Part shown: positions 1 to 11,642 of the stretch, in pieces
Position numbering within the stretch: position 1 is the first letter of the stretch
Layout of the letters: each line of letters opens with the position of its first letter
NCBI GenBank assembly: GCA_030272585.1
Contig: BSYQ01000008.1
Span: forward strand, 1,364,001 to 1,428,000
Reading direction: 5' to 3'
Length of the DNA: 64,000 nucleotides
Source: Bryopsis sp. KO-2023
Lineage: Eukaryota > Chlorophyta > Ulvophyceae > Bryopsidales > Bryopsidaceae
Program-made: the position numbers and the translations under genes
The notes under the pieces: generated by a model
Told to the model about the DNA's origin: nothing
Database searches by the model: none
The model's input: only the letters and a program-made list of their open reading frames with translations

Positions 1-97
1 GCCAGATTCGGACTGAGTAGAAATAGTCCAACCATTCACTGTAAACTGTCTTCTGTCTGGAAACATTCCGATCGATCCTAGTTGCTCACTCCCCACA
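1..97 (+). repeat. Left LTR (first base missing)
   Basis: Direct repeat identical to 1804-1900. It ends in CCCCACA and is followed by a possible primer binding site starting TGG at 99. Confidence 0.8.
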
Positions 98-383
98 GTG
101 GTGCTCCTCCTGAGAGAAAGGGATTAGCGTGCACTTGACCGGACGAGCCTGAGCTTGTTTCAGCGCTCCAGAACGACCCCCGTGAAATCGCTGAGAAACG
201 GGTTACCAAAGCGAGTGGATTGAATTGGCGCGAGTGGACCTTATCGGCACTCACGGAGCATTTGGATTGGTGACGACGACATCCGGGAAGTCGTCAGGAA
301 GTACTCGCATTCACTAGCAGCATTCATTCGGCTGACGTCCAAACTTTAGTGGGTGACGACTTTAACCGTGGTTTGACTCGTGG

Positions 384-1472
384 GTGTCGAGACTGATGTT
401 TGTCGAGAGAGTTCCCTATTCTGAATCAGAGTCGTCTGATGACGAGGAAGAATACTTTGAAGCGTTTTGGGGTGAGGCAGGAGAGGACCCTGTCGAGTGG
501 CTCCAAGACTTTGAGCACTCATGTTTGCAGGACGACACCTTACCGGATTTGCACTGTATCCTTCTGGCTTATACGAGCATGAGAGGACAAGCGAAATCGT
601 GGGGTTACTCTCTATTGTGCCGCATTTCGTGGAAGGAGTTCTGCAAAAGTTTTATAGAGCGATTTTGGCTTGACGACCAGTGGGGTACATTTTCGCTCAG
701 TAAACTGGAAGAACGGATGTCTTGTCTTAAGGAGAGAAAGGGGGAATATGATGAGGTCAAGAGCGTATCGGCCGTTTCCACCCAAGCACAACAGAGTGCA
801 GAAACGTCGCAAGAACAAGCGTTGGAATATGACCAAGGGAGTAAAAGTGTACGGTCAGAAGCTCAGTTTACGGCTTCCTTGGGCACAGCAACAACGGACG
901 ACAAATCAACAGAACGCGTGGTGCATGTTGGGATGTTGACGAACTCCATCATCGACGCGTGTGACTCGGGTTCAGCGTTGGGAAATGATGAGGAAAAGAG
1001 CGAGGCTACCCCAGAGGCCAGGAGCGTGAAGGAAAGTAAGGAGTGCGAAACGGATGGTCGATTCGATAACATTGAAAAGGCGAATCTGGACGATTGCGGA
1101 CATCAGCAGAAGACGTCCCATATGAAGCTGAGTACGCAGGAAGTAAAGAAGGATTTTGTCCTGAGACAGAGGAGTTATGGGGACCAAGAAGTCGTGGCTG
1201 ATAAGTCGCTAGCCTGGGGTCTCCAAACGCGGCTGACGCTTGGTGTGGAGGGGACAAATTCGACGAAGTTGATGGGGACAGACGTTTGGAGTCGGGAAAC
1301 GCAGCGAACAGTCCAGGAGATGCAAAAAGTTGATTGCTCGAAGTCGTGGCCAGACGGAGAAACTTGTGTAGTGCAATACTTCAAAGCCCGACAAGATTCG
1401 AGAAATTCGTGCACACTATTGGGGGATTCAGCGAAAATGTCGGGATTACAAGGACGAGGGGTTGTGAAGTAG
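384..1472 (+). CDS. gag: Gag-like protein of the LTR element, 362 aa
   Basis: Residues about 30-125 resemble the retrotransposon gag (capsid) domain of Ty3-type elements: an acidic start, DPVEWLQDFE, an A..W segment (AKSWGYSLL), the ISWKEFCKSFIERF helix, and an LSKLEERMSCLKERKGEYDE stretch. The C-terminal two thirds is polar, rich in Ser, Glu and Thr, and has no visible zinc knuckle or protease motif. It would form the particle shell for the element's RNA. The frame is open from the start codon to the stop and sits centrally between the two LTRs. The family assignment is by motif pattern only. Confidence 0.65.
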   Translation: MSRLMFVERVPYSESESSDDEEEYFEAFWGEAGEDPVEWLQDFEHSCLQDDTLPDLHCILLAYTSMRGQAKSWGYSLLCRISWKEFCKSFIERFWLDDQWGTFSLSKLEERMSCLKERKGEYDEVKSVSAVSTQAQQSAETSQEQALEYDQGSKSVRSEAQFTASLGTATTDDKSTERVVHVGMLTNSIIDACDSGSALGNDEEKSEATPEARSVKESKECETDGRFDNIEKANLDDCGHQQKTSHMKLSTQEVKKDFVLRQRSYGDQEVVADKSLAWGLQTRLTLGVEGTNSTKLMGTDVWSRETQRTVQEMQKVDCSKSWPDGETCVVQYFKARQDSRNSCTLLGDSAKMSGLQGRGVVK

Positions 1473-1802
1473 GGCAAATGGTCACAGTTGCCTAGGAATG
1501 ATCTTTGAGTGGTGATTGGTAGCAACTGTAGAGACAAGGGGTCCAGAATCAGTATCGTATTTTCATTGGGTGAAGGTGATTCAGGATAGCGAGGGCAAGA
1601 GAATATTTTGGATGACCTTGTCACCCTTGGTGTTTATGCATGAGAGGACTTTTTCTGACAGAAGGTCATTGGGAAGGTTATGGAGAGGGCTGGTAGTGTG
1701 GTGGTTATTCTGCTGTTTCGTCCGGGAAACATCAGACCTGCGGGGGAGGCGTGTGGTGACGCATCTTATGATGGTCAACCTTAGCTGATTGAATGGGTTA
1801 GG

Positions 1803-1900
1803 TGCCAGATTCGGACTGAGTAGAAATAGTCCAACCATTCACTGTAAACTGTCTTCTGTCTGGAAACATTCCGATCGATCCTAGTTGCTCACTCCCCACA
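1803..1900 (+). repeat. Right LTR
   Basis: 98-bp TG...CA repeat identical to the left LTR over all shared bases. The sequence just before it (GGGTTAG) is only weakly purine-rich as a polypurine tract. Confidence 0.8.
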
Positions 1901-2850
1901 GCAGAAGCAAAAAACGCAAATCTGGGATTTGAAGATGTCTGACAGGGGGTTGCGCAATGTCGGACTGACATGCATGTCGGCCTGGGAAGTGTTCTTTTTT
2001 GTGTAAATGAGTATTGCACCTGGTTTACCCAGGATTCACTCAGGTTTTGTTGTGTGCCCCTTGATGGCATCAATACCTGAGCGGTTGGTGCCAGGTTGAC
2101 ACAAACCTGTTATTTTTCCATGTGTTGGGACCTTAAAATCGGTTGGATCACGACATGCGAATACGTCAGTCTGAAGTAGGGTTTCTTCTATTGTTCCTGA
2201 ACGATTTTTAAGAAAGCTGAATTCAATATCAAATTCCATTAATGTCCGCAACATTAAACGAGTTTTCATATTTCACATTCTGTGCTACAGCGACCAACAC
2301 TTCTTATTGACAAGTTTTTGGTTTGAAAAAAGAAAAAAACACCCCCCAAAAAAAACTGCCAGTAAAAATCTTTCTTTGCGCCTTTTTTGGGGGGCGCTGC
2401 GTTTTTTTCTGTTTTTCTGCTTGTACCTGTCAACCCAATTAACTTTTTCCCCTTTCCCTTTTTTATGAATATCTGATATTCCTCAGGAAAGTCAATAAAA
2501 AGAAGAATATAAGCGAAATAAAAGCCAACCATTTTTGGTACGGGTGTGTATGTCCCACTCCTTCTGTTCTGATTTCTCGTCTTTACTTTTCCTTTTCCCC
2601 CTTTTTCCTTTTTATGGATGTTGACCCATATCGACCCAATATACAGCCCCCCCCCTTCCCCCATTCCACCCAATTTTTTACAGAAACCCCCAAAAAGAAA
2701 AAAAAACAACAAACTTATCACCATTCTAAAAATAGCGAAATATCCTCCTCCTCCTCCTGCCACCCCATGGACCCCTTCCCTACAAAACTAAAACTGTTGT
2801 ATTCGAGAGTGCATTTTTCCCGGGGAGGGGAGGGGGCGCAATTTCTTCAC
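1901..2850. other. Intergenic, with simple-sequence tracts
   Basis: No gene is supported. From about 2320 to 2760 the sequence is made of A-rich, T-rich and C-rich runs. The minus-strand frame through it is low complexity (Gly, Phe, Lys) and looks non-coding. The last 90 bases are the likely 3' untranslated region of the minus-strand methyltransferase gene. Confidence 0.6.
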
Positions 2851-3825
2851 TTACAAAGGCTTGGACACCCACCATTTGTTCTTGTACTGGAAAATTTCCA
2901 GGCCTTCTGCCCTCGCATGTTCAGAAACAGCTTTTTTCACCCCAGGCCATGCTTCGGACCAATCGTCCCCCAACATCACCCCCCCTGGCCTCAAAATCCT
3001 CCACCAGAGCGCCAAATCCTCTTGAACATCCACATACTCATGTGCTGCATCCACATGGATCAACTCGGCCTGGGTGCCCCTGTCGAACAGAAAATCCGAA
3101 GCCGTCCGAGAAGTTGCTGGAAAAGGGATGGCGTACTCCTGCAGGCCTAGCTGCTTGATATTCCCCAAGAAAGTGTAGAAAATTGTCGGCCATCCATTCA
3201 CAAAATGCAGGTCTTTCATTCGATTGTGCGCTTTCTGGTTTTCCCAGAAGTTCTTGACGGGCAGCCAGGTATCCACCCCGATGAACAAGCCGCCACCTTG
3301 CTCCTTCAGAGCTGCGGAGAGTTTGCTTGCGGAAGAACCTTTCCAAACCCCCACTTCGATCACTAAGTTGGGTTTCGTGGCCTCCACCAGCCCAGCATAC
3401 AGCTTACCCCCCTTATCCCACCCAGAAACATCCACGTTTCTGAGGGTCGTGCCAGCATACAGGTCATGATCTGCATATAGCACTTCCCTATGCAATGAGC
3501 AGTCGGTGTCCCCATGGCCAGGAGAACACCTGCATCGATTCTCTTCCTGGTTGCATTTCCCCCAGCCTTTCTCGGAGTTGCAATCGTTTTTGCAAGTGGT
3601 GTTTTTGACGGCTCGCAGTTTCAGGACGCTTTGCAGCATGTCGATTTCGGTGTCAAAATAAGTGGTTTTCATGATGGCCTCCTCTTTCGTTTTCAGGGGG
3701 ACCGTGATTTCGCTCCCCTCCTCTTGGCGGGATGGGAAGCTTATGATGATCAACCCCATGACAGCCACTCCAGCCAGAATCAAAAACACCGGGCGGCTCC
3801 GCCCTTTCATCTTCTTAGCAATCAT
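2851..3825 (-). CDS. Type II membrane protein with EGF-like motif and class I methyltransferase domain, 324 aa
   Basis: Single-exon gene. Residues 1-11 are basic and 12-30 form one hydrophobic segment, so it is probably a signal-anchored protein facing the secretory lumen or cell surface. Six cysteines at about 78, 82, 91, 98, 100 and 109 have EGF-like spacing. From about 150 on it resembles the Methyltransf_24 family of SAM-dependent methyltransferases: NLVIEVGVWKGSSA is the SAM-binding loop, GVDTW the following strand, and HVDAAHEY plus LRPGGVMLGDDW the later motifs. Related enzymes methylate sugars or small molecules, and the substrate here cannot be told. The start gives a complete signal anchor, and no intron is needed. 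Confidence 0.8.
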   Translation of the reverse strand: MIAKKMKGRSRPVFLILAGVAVMGLIIISFPSRQEEGSEITVPLKTKEEAIMKTTYFDTEIDMLQSVLKLRAVKNTTCKNDCNSEKGWGKCNQEENRCRCSPGHGDTDCSLHREVLYADHDLYAGTTLRNVDVSGWDKGGKLYAGLVEATKPNLVIEVGVWKGSSASKLSAALKEQGGGLFIGVDTWLPVKNFWENQKAHNRMKDLHFVNGWPTIFYTFLGNIKQLGLQEYAIPFPATSRTASDFLFDRGTQAELIHVDAAHEYVDVQEDLALWWRILRPGGVMLGDDWSEAWPGVKKAVSEHARAEGLEIFQYKNKWWVSKPL

Positions 3826-5920
3826 TCCTGTTGTGTGCTGTGCAATATATGTTTGTAAATGTCGGTATATGTCGGTGATTGGGCCTCAGCGTTTGTTTAG
3901 TATGTTTTCTGGACAGCGCACTTAGGTTGGAATTGATGGACCTCCTGCCAATCATTAAGAAAAGAAAAACAGAAAAAAAAAAAAAAAAAATCACTCGCAA
4001 AACAACAGAATCCTGTTTTTGTTTCTCAGTTCTTATTTTCCTGTTGTTTTCGATCTTTGTTTTCAAATGCTTATTGGGAAAGTCAGTCATTTGGGGTCTT
4101 CAAATGATTGACGAACTCCAACGAGTAAAAAATCGTTGAAGTGCAGAAAATCCACTTGCATTTCGCAGGAGAAGTTTAAACGATAGATGATCGAGCGATC
4201 GCCAGCGCGTTTCGACGACGGGAGAAAGATTCTCTGAACCAAAAACTGTTTTTTTTCTTTCTCTATTCTCGACTCCAATACCAGCCGTCATTACCTACCG
4301 AAAGATTGCAACAGAAAGCTAGCTATCGCCGTAATCCTTCGCTCCAGCTCCTTAGGCCGGGGGCAAACTCCACTTGAATGCGGGGGGTACCTTTCGATTC
4401 AGGGGCTGTCGCCAAAGAAACAGCGCGCGAGAAGACGAGAATCCGAGCGATTTGCAACGATTTCGCTTGGCACAGCACAAGTGGGGGCGCGCCGACTGCT
4501 GTCTCCCAGAAAGAGACATGACCTTTTTGCTCATCGGGCATCTATCAAGTCACCAAGTCTCATGTCAAGTTCGTTGCGACTTTCCCCGTTTCCGAGGGGG
4601 TCCTGCTCCTCAGAAATCTGTGCGTACGAAGCAGCCGTTCTTCGCACTCGAGCGGACTCGATCGAGCGCCGCAAGAGTTGCCTTGCCCTCATCTGGGTGG
4701 TTTTGATTCTTTTCCGCACACTTTTCCGCGATCGATATGTCGAGTATATCCTTGGTTGAGAATATAGAAAAGATGTGAGGCGCGAGTCCTTCTCTTAAGA
4801 AGCTTCAATGTGTGGAAACTCTAACGTTAAACGCGGAGGTTCTCTTAAGAGAAGCTTCATATGAGATTTCCACACTGGGAGATGAAGGAGTGTTTGGATT
4901 GTTGAGAAAGCAGTTGTTTTTTGGCAGTTGCTGAAGCCAGATTGCTCGACAGCGTGCGTTGCGTTTTGTGCTTTATTCGTGCGCCGAGAGCAGGTGTATC
5001 CCTGAAAAATCTACTCATGGTTACACACGAAGCAGCCCTGAGAAAGGGGGGCTGAGGGGAGAGGGGATATTGCGAGACATATTCTCACTGAGTTGCGTTT
5101 TCAGGCGCAATTTGTCCCGTTCATCGCTTTTTGTCGTGGTGGCGTGCATTTTTGATTGAATGATACTGCGCGTGGTTGTGATACTTGCAGATAGACCTGT
5201 CGTCCTTCGCTCAAAGAAGCTACAACTAACTTCGAATTACCCATAGGAAAAAGCTAGCTTGCGTCCAACCTCCCCTTGCCTCTCTCAACCTCCACCAACA
5301 ATCTCTGGATATTTTCCATGTTTGGTTTGAATTCATGCATCCCTAATCAAAAAAACTATTCGCAACAATCAATTTTGACCTTCAAAATAAAGTGGAGCTA
5401 AAAAACTCCTAGGTGTTAAGTTCTTTGTAGAGTTGCATTCAACCACATCTTAAAAAAACGCGACCATCAGTATGCATACAGACATATATGTCTGTAAACT
5501 ACCACTGAAAACGGTTTGAAGATGTTGTTTTTCTGGAGTAGTGTTTTCTTTACGTTGTGCTCATTTGGATTCACAACTATCGGGAGGGTTTCTTTCGATC
5601 GTATATTCCACCACCACCAGCATGAGGGGTCTTTTTTTTTTTCCTGGGGGCAGCATTTACATGATTGATTGTCAAAAAACAAGAGCCTCACTCCCCTTTC
5701 CCCCTGGAAAAGATACCACATTTCCACACTGCTGAGGAGTTCCTTTGTCAAAACATCGTTGCACGGAGCTCTGCCCTGCGCCACTGAGGTAAGTCATCAC
5801 TTTGGTCCATCGATCCCCACCAAAACCAATCACAGCAGCCAATTGGCCACTTTCCTTTCCAAATAATACCTCTCCTGTGCTGCATCCTCGTCATAAATCA
5901 CTGGTATTAAAGGTGTTTTC
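3826..5920. other. Intergenic region between two minus-strand genes
   Basis: No coding region is supported in about 2.1 kb. It should contain the promoter of the methyltransferase gene (right after 3825) and the 3' region of the malectin-domain gene (before 5921). There is an A-run at about 3975-3990. A partly repeated motif, TTCTCTTAAGA followed by AGCTTCA, occurs at about 4792 and 4841. Confidence 0.5.
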
Positions 5921-8900
5921 TTATTGGGGCGGCTCGTAGTTGGGAAACTTCAAATATCTGAAGGCTTTCTCCAGAGTGAAAAGTTCTTGGCGGCCGTCAA
6001 GGGTGCCTCGAATGGAGACGTCGATCAGGTTTTCGGGTGCCCCTTCGTATTCAGGAACAGTCCCTTTGATACGTTTTCGAGTTACGCTCATGTCCAGATC
6101 CGCCACACGTTCCCCACCGAACACGACTTCGACGTCTTTTATCATGTTGAAGTTGTAGCCCCCAATGATAAACGTCGAACCTCCATCCTCAAAGTCTCGC
6201 CAAGGAGTGATATCCAGCGCTACAGGGCGATTCCTGTGCTCCCTGGGGTCTTGCGGGATGTTTGCCCACACTTGCACATGCCCAATTGAAGAGGAAAGCA
6301 GAACCCCCCCTGGAGCAAAATCCACGTCCAAGCCAGGAGTCGTTACACCGTCGCCGTTTGGGATCCCTTCCCCGTTTTCGTCCCTGTACCATTTCCCATT
6401 GTCGCCTTCGATGTAGTGATTTAAATCAGTATTAAACCGCTGGATCATCAAATCCCCTTTCCAAATGCCCCCGAAAGCTTCCGAACGATATTCAACCAGC
6501 CCGTTGGAGGAGGAATCAAGAATAGCCACTGGCAGAGTGGCAGCAGCATCTCCAGGTCCCCTGTATACAACTTGGCGAGGATCATCGTACCCTCGACTGG
6601 GGTTTGCTGAGCCATAGTAGTTACCCTCTTCTATTAAGTTCAGTTCATCTGGAGCTCCAACCTCCTCTCCATCACCGAGGTCTTGATTCTCAAACAGGGA
6701 TGCTTCGCCCAATCCAGCGTTTGGCCCGTTTTCTGTTGTATAAATCTTGTCTTTGGTCGTGTATACGACTCCCAAAGGATTCCTCAGACCAGGGCCCAAC
6801 ACCCTGACATCCCCAGAATCGATTTCCAAGTATCGGCAAAATCTCTGATCCTCCACAGCCTCCTCTTTTGACATTTCGTATTTCTCAAGCTTTTTGTTTA
6901 TTATATCATTCACACGTTCATCGTTTCGGAGCTTATACACCATTTCCCCATCAAAGCCAGGTTTATCAATTTCAGCTATAAGTATCGCAGCCGACAAGGG
7001 GCATTCGTCCAAGCCTCCCAACCCATCCCCTCTGATACCAGCATTGGTGACGCTACCGGAAAGAATCAGCAAATTGCCTTCGTTGTCAAACTCCAAGCCG
7101 TTTATCACATGATCAAAATTCGACACTCCCAGATTCCCTATGAGGGGATGGAGCACTTCGAAATTGGGCCCGTTCAAATAAGACACCGCCCCAGAGAATG
7201 GGGCTGGTCGATCCAGCCCTTCTGATTTCCCACCATTCATGAACATTTCGCTGTGGGAGACATACAGCTTGAAATCGCTTTCCGTGCCCTTTATTCCGCA
7301 AGCGAGTCCTAGAATACCTTTCATCGGGGTATAATCGACGAGGGTTTGTATTGTTCTGTGTGCGGTAACTTCATAGTTTTCGTCGAAAGTGAGTTCGACG
7401 ATTTCACCGAAGAGGGTCCCAAGATACAGCTTCCCAAAGCACCAAGCGTTAACTGTTGGAACCTTGATAGGATTTATAGCTTTTTGAACAAATTCGGGCG
7501 TAAAGACGCCGTCTTTGTACTCGTATGGTTTTGCATTGCTGGTTCTTTCACCACCAGATTCCACCCTGACTGTTACCACCTTTTCACTCATACTTGGTGG
7601 AGCGGAGAAATATATCTCCGTGGCGGTTGTCTGGCCGCGAAGCAGCCTGGACTGGGATATTGCTTCACCATCCATTATGATATCTAAATCATCTGGATTC
7701 CACCCAAGCCCCCTGATCGTAATAGTATTTTCGCCTTCAGGGGAGCCTATGGGGGTCATAAAGTTGATAACAGGGTCGACTTTTGTTTGGTCGTGGGTGA
7801 TGATCTCGGGTGGAATGGGCTTGAATTCCTCACCGTTCACGCTGAATTCCAATTCAATAGGAAGTTGGGTTTCAACGTCGGTCAGAAACACAAGGATTTC
7901 TATCTTAACCGGCCCTTCACTTTCCTTGTCGCCATCGACTCTCAAGTGCACTGGCACACCTTCCGTTTTCTTGAGTCGGAATGCAGCAGGGATGTGTTCC
8001 GACTCCAGGTGCACAGTTGCATAAATGTGTGCCAGCACATTGTCTGTGTTGGGGACATCCAAATGCAGCCTCAGGCGGTCGATGACCTCAGCGGAATGAA
8101 TATCTGCTTCGGGTAACTCATCGAGAGGCACAATTGATGCGTGCTCATAGAAGCGAACCAGAGCTCCAGGTACATTTTGTGGGCTGACCACGCTGAAAGA
8201 ATGAAATTCAGACACGCTCTTTTTTGGCACATCATTGTCCGAGATGGTTAGAACAATGTGATGGTCGCCAAGCGAAAACGCTTCCACGAGCGTTCCTTCG
8301 TCAGATATGGTGGATCCGTCCTTAGACCATTCGAAGCGAGAGAGAACCCTTCCTGGCTCGTGCGTGTGGGAGAGCTCTCCATCGAAGGAGCCAGCCTCAA
8401 CCTCATCGCCGTCCCAATCAATGGCGAAGTGAGGCCCTGCGATAACTGCATGCAAAAACGGACTGTCCGAGGTGCCGCCAGCTCCCTTGACTTCAAAAAT
8501 CCCCAGTGTACCACCGTCCTCATCGAACAGTGTGACTGTGATTGAATACTCCCCTCTCTCGGTAGGAGCCAGTGTTGCGATAATTTCCAGACCCTCCCCT
8601 TTATTGACGCGCTGGTTCACAACTTGTATACTCCTTTCCATTGCGGAAAATGAATCACCATCCCCAAACTGCAACGTGAAAGCCTCGCCTGCTCTTTGGA
8701 GCCCGTTATCCTCGATCAAGACGCCAGAAATGCGATATGTCGTGCTGGGTGAGAAAAAATCGATCACCTTGCTATTGTGGCACAGCTTATTTATATTAAG
8801 ATGTCTGAAGTCGTGGTGGGAAGGACTCACTAGTGGTATAACTTCAAACCCACTCAGCAATGCGTTGTCCTCTATAGCTTCCAGCTCGATGTGGAGGTCT

Positions 8901-10618
8901 GAGGCTCCAGCCAAAACAAGATACTTTTTCACCAGAGCCGTGAACGATTCCCTGCTTTCTGAAACTATGTTGAACCCCCTCTCCTCGATCAGTGGCCCGG
9001 TGCCGCTTGTGTAAATTCGTATATCGAAGGTTCGTATTCTTGCCGTGGGAGGGTAAGTCTCTGCGAAATGTAAATTGACCTCATACACCTGGCCGGGGTT
9101 CACTGGAATATCGACTATGAGAAGTCGACCAAAGCAGTTGCTTTGATACAACGACTCGGGGTATAACTCTCCATAAGAATCGATAGCTGTTGGTGTGGTC
9201 GATGGATTACACATTTCAATAAGATCCCTTCTGCTCTCCCACTTGTACCATCCATCATTGAAGTTGCTGGATTCTTCCCCTGTGTGAACATGATACTCAT
9301 ACGGCTCCATCTCTTTGCCACTGGAATACGTTGGATCACAGTCACTTTCATCTTCAGTGCTTTCTTCAGGTGGCTCCATTTCTGATTCGCTGGGACCGTT
9401 TGTGAATGTTTCCTCTTCTGTATTTTCATCAAATAGATCTGAATCGCTGAACTCCGAGTCCTCTTTCGTGTTTTCGTCAGCTGGCTCCATTTCTGATTCA
9501 CTGGGACCGGTTGTGTGTATTTCCTCTTCAGGATTTTCATCAGATGGCTCTGTGCTTTCTTCTGATGGTCCCGTTTCTGATTCACTGGGACCGTTCATGT
9601 CTGTTCCCTCTTCTGTATTTTCATCAAATAGATCTGAATCGCTGAACTCCGAGCCCTCTTCCGTGTTTTCGTCAGTTGGCTCCATTTCTGAGTCGCTGGG
9701 ACCGGTTGTGTCCGTTCCCTCTTCTGTATTCTCATCGAATAGCTCTGAATCGCTTAACTCTCTCGTATCAATTTCCTCTTCCGTGCTTTCGTCAGATGGC
9801 CCCACGTCAGATTCACTTGGACCTATCTCCTCTGTTGTTTCGTTAGATGGCTCACTGGACTCTTTTGTATCCGTTTCCTCTTCCATGTTTTCGTCAGACG
9901 GCTCTATTTCTGAGTCGCTGGGCCCTTGTGCATTTGTATTCTCATCCTTGCTGTTATTTTTGCTGTCATCAGCTCCTGATGATGTTAACTTCTCGTCCGC
10001 TGTGAACAGAAACTTTGTTCAGGGCTCTTGGTTTTCGTCGTTTCAACACAACTGCAGACGACAACTGGCAAATACAAGGGATACCTTTTCGCAAGCACAG
10101 GCTGTCATGGTTGAAGGCGATGTAAAGCGTCGAAGGAAAGTCAAAGGCCGAGTTCATCACACAGAAGCTGAGCGATATCGCTTCTTGGGGAGCCACCAAT
10201 GACCCGTTGTTCGGGCTAATATTGAAAATCCCTATTAAGGAAAACATGCTTTTCACCTTCAGCATAAAAAGGCAAAAGATACAGTCCAACTCTGCGTGCT
10301 GCAGTCGAGCAGATTGTGTTTTTCAAGACCTTTCTGAGAGTCCTGCTCGGATATTGATCCATCTCCTGCATCGAGTATGGTATTTAGGCCGTGTATGGAG
10401 GCTCCTTCCTCCAGAAATAATCTACCACCCCACGCGGCTGGCGACTGAATGGGGTTCACAACAGAAAGCCGAAAACACCGAGGATCCGTGCAAGGCTCCC
10501 CTGGCGCGCAACGGCCAGAGAAAGATACGACACGGACAATCGAATTGCCCAGAACTGCAGGCAGCGATACGACGGCGCAAAAGAGAATCCATGCCATGCA
10601 CACTGCCGTGTTCTTCAT
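5921..10618 (-). CDS. Secreted mosaic protein: acidic repeats, malectin, PKD, IPT/TIG and sugar-dehydrogenase-type propeller, ~1504 aa
   Basis: Three exons: 10618-10330, 10231-10085 and 9999-5921, joined by phase-1 GT-AG introns of 98 and 85 bp (1505 codons with stop). Exon 1 encodes a signal peptide (MKNTAVCMAWILFCAVVSLP...). Residues about 145-375 are Ser/Glu/Asp/Thr repeats (DENTEEGTD, GPSESE). Then come a malectin-like carbohydrate-binding region (~380-535; FNDGWYKW, VNLHFAETYP), a PKD-like fold (~665-755; EAGSFDGELSHTHEPG), an IPT/TIG domain (~875-960), and a region resembling glucose/sorbosone-dehydrogenase propellers (~980-1395; LRNPLGVVY, TTENGPNAG, YYGSANP). A second IPT/TIG domain ends the protein. 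It is probably an extracellular or ER-lumen protein acting on or binding glycans. Catalysis is unproven because I cannot confirm the quinone-binding residues. Confidence 0.8.
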
Positions 10619-11642
10619 TTTTATTCGCGCCGCCGTTTACAAAGACAGCAGCACCAAATCGAAAAGAGGTCTTCTTAAACCAACTACAAGGACCATCACG
10701 TCTGATTTTCTTTTCGACTCGCTACGCATCCATCTCTTGCAACAATATGTACGTTTCTGACCCACAGAGTGCCAAATTTCCAAGGCATAGGAGCAACAGA
10801 CAGGTTTAAATATGGACAAGATCTGCGACGCAGTCCAGCGTCCGCGCAATTCAATATTTTGACGTCGTTTGTATGCGTGGGTTCTCTGTGAATAGTGTGC
10901 GGATTGTAAGCCAAAAAAAAAAAACCATAGCTGACCCATGGGGGCATTGATTTCAGAAGACAATATCTCAGACACAATGCAACATTTAAATAGGTTTGTG
11001 ACTGAATCATAATAAACTTAAGATTGATGAAAAGGACTTTGAGGGAGAGGAACACTCCCTCAAGCTGTTCAGCGGCTGCGTGAGGACGGCACATCCTGAT
11101 TTCGTGTAGTTGGAGAGTCGGCTGGGTCAACAGCGAGTGACTCTACGGCGACTTTCACGCTGTGGAGCTTTCCTTGGCCCCATGTGCACAAAAAAAAAGC
11201 GCCCACACTCGCCATCGTGATGTGGATTGTAAATTTGATCGTATTTTATTTAGCTCAGTTGGACGTTTTGAAGGCGTTTTGAATTTGTTTTTTGAATTTA
11301 TTATTTTTTGTTAATACAGAATGCTGTCATTTTGGGGCAAGACTACATGACCTCTGAAAAAATCAGAGGTTCGAATAGAGAGGAACGCCATTGTATACAA
11401 GTGTTCACAGGCCCTTTTTGCTCATTGTGGCCCCGAAAAAGAAGTCGAAACAGGCAAATTGAAATGAAATTGAAACAGGCCACTTTTGGGCCAGAAAAAT
11501 TGAAACACCCTGTGGTTCTTGTTCGATGGAATAAGATTTTCGTTTTTCGCATTCGAAGTGTTGTAGAGCAAGCGAAATGAGGTGCCAACAACAAAGCAAA
11601 CCACTTCGATGATGAGAAAGTCTACAATACAAAAGCAGTACA
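10619..11642. other. Intergenic: upstream region of the malectin-domain gene
   Basis: No coding region is supported. It holds the promoter side of the minus-strand gene starting at 10618. A short hairpin-capable sequence lies near 11349-11371 (CCTCTGA ... TCAGAGG). Confidence 0.45.

Larger units (their letters stand above)
1..1900 (+). mobile_element. Short gag-only LTR retrotransposon (TR-GAG/TRIM-like), cut at its left end
   Basis: Terminal direct repeats of 98 bp bound the element: the left copy is 1-97 (its first T lies outside the window) and the right copy is 1803-1900. They are identical over the 97 shared bases and have the TG...CA form expected of LTRs. A TGG triplet two bases after the left repeat (99-101) could begin a tRNA primer site. 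One gag-like reading frame lies between the repeats and no reverse transcriptase, protease or integrase is seen, so it would depend on another element. It looks whole for a non-autonomous element, and the identical repeats suggest recent insertion. The left target-site flank is outside the window. Confidence 0.8.

Noticed and set aside
2036-2269. Minus-strand frame vaguely like a Ty3 RNase H end (LMEFDIEFSFLKNRSG)
   Set aside because: Resemblance rests on a few residues and no neighbouring pol motifs are visible, so it is not called as an element.
2266-2763. 165-residue minus-strand frame
   Set aside because: Composed of Gly/Phe/Lys runs from homopolymer tracts; no plausible protein.
9315-10202. 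Long plus-strand frame of Ser/Ser-rich repeats
   Set aside because: It is the antisense shadow of the acidic repeat region in the minus-strand malectin-domain gene.
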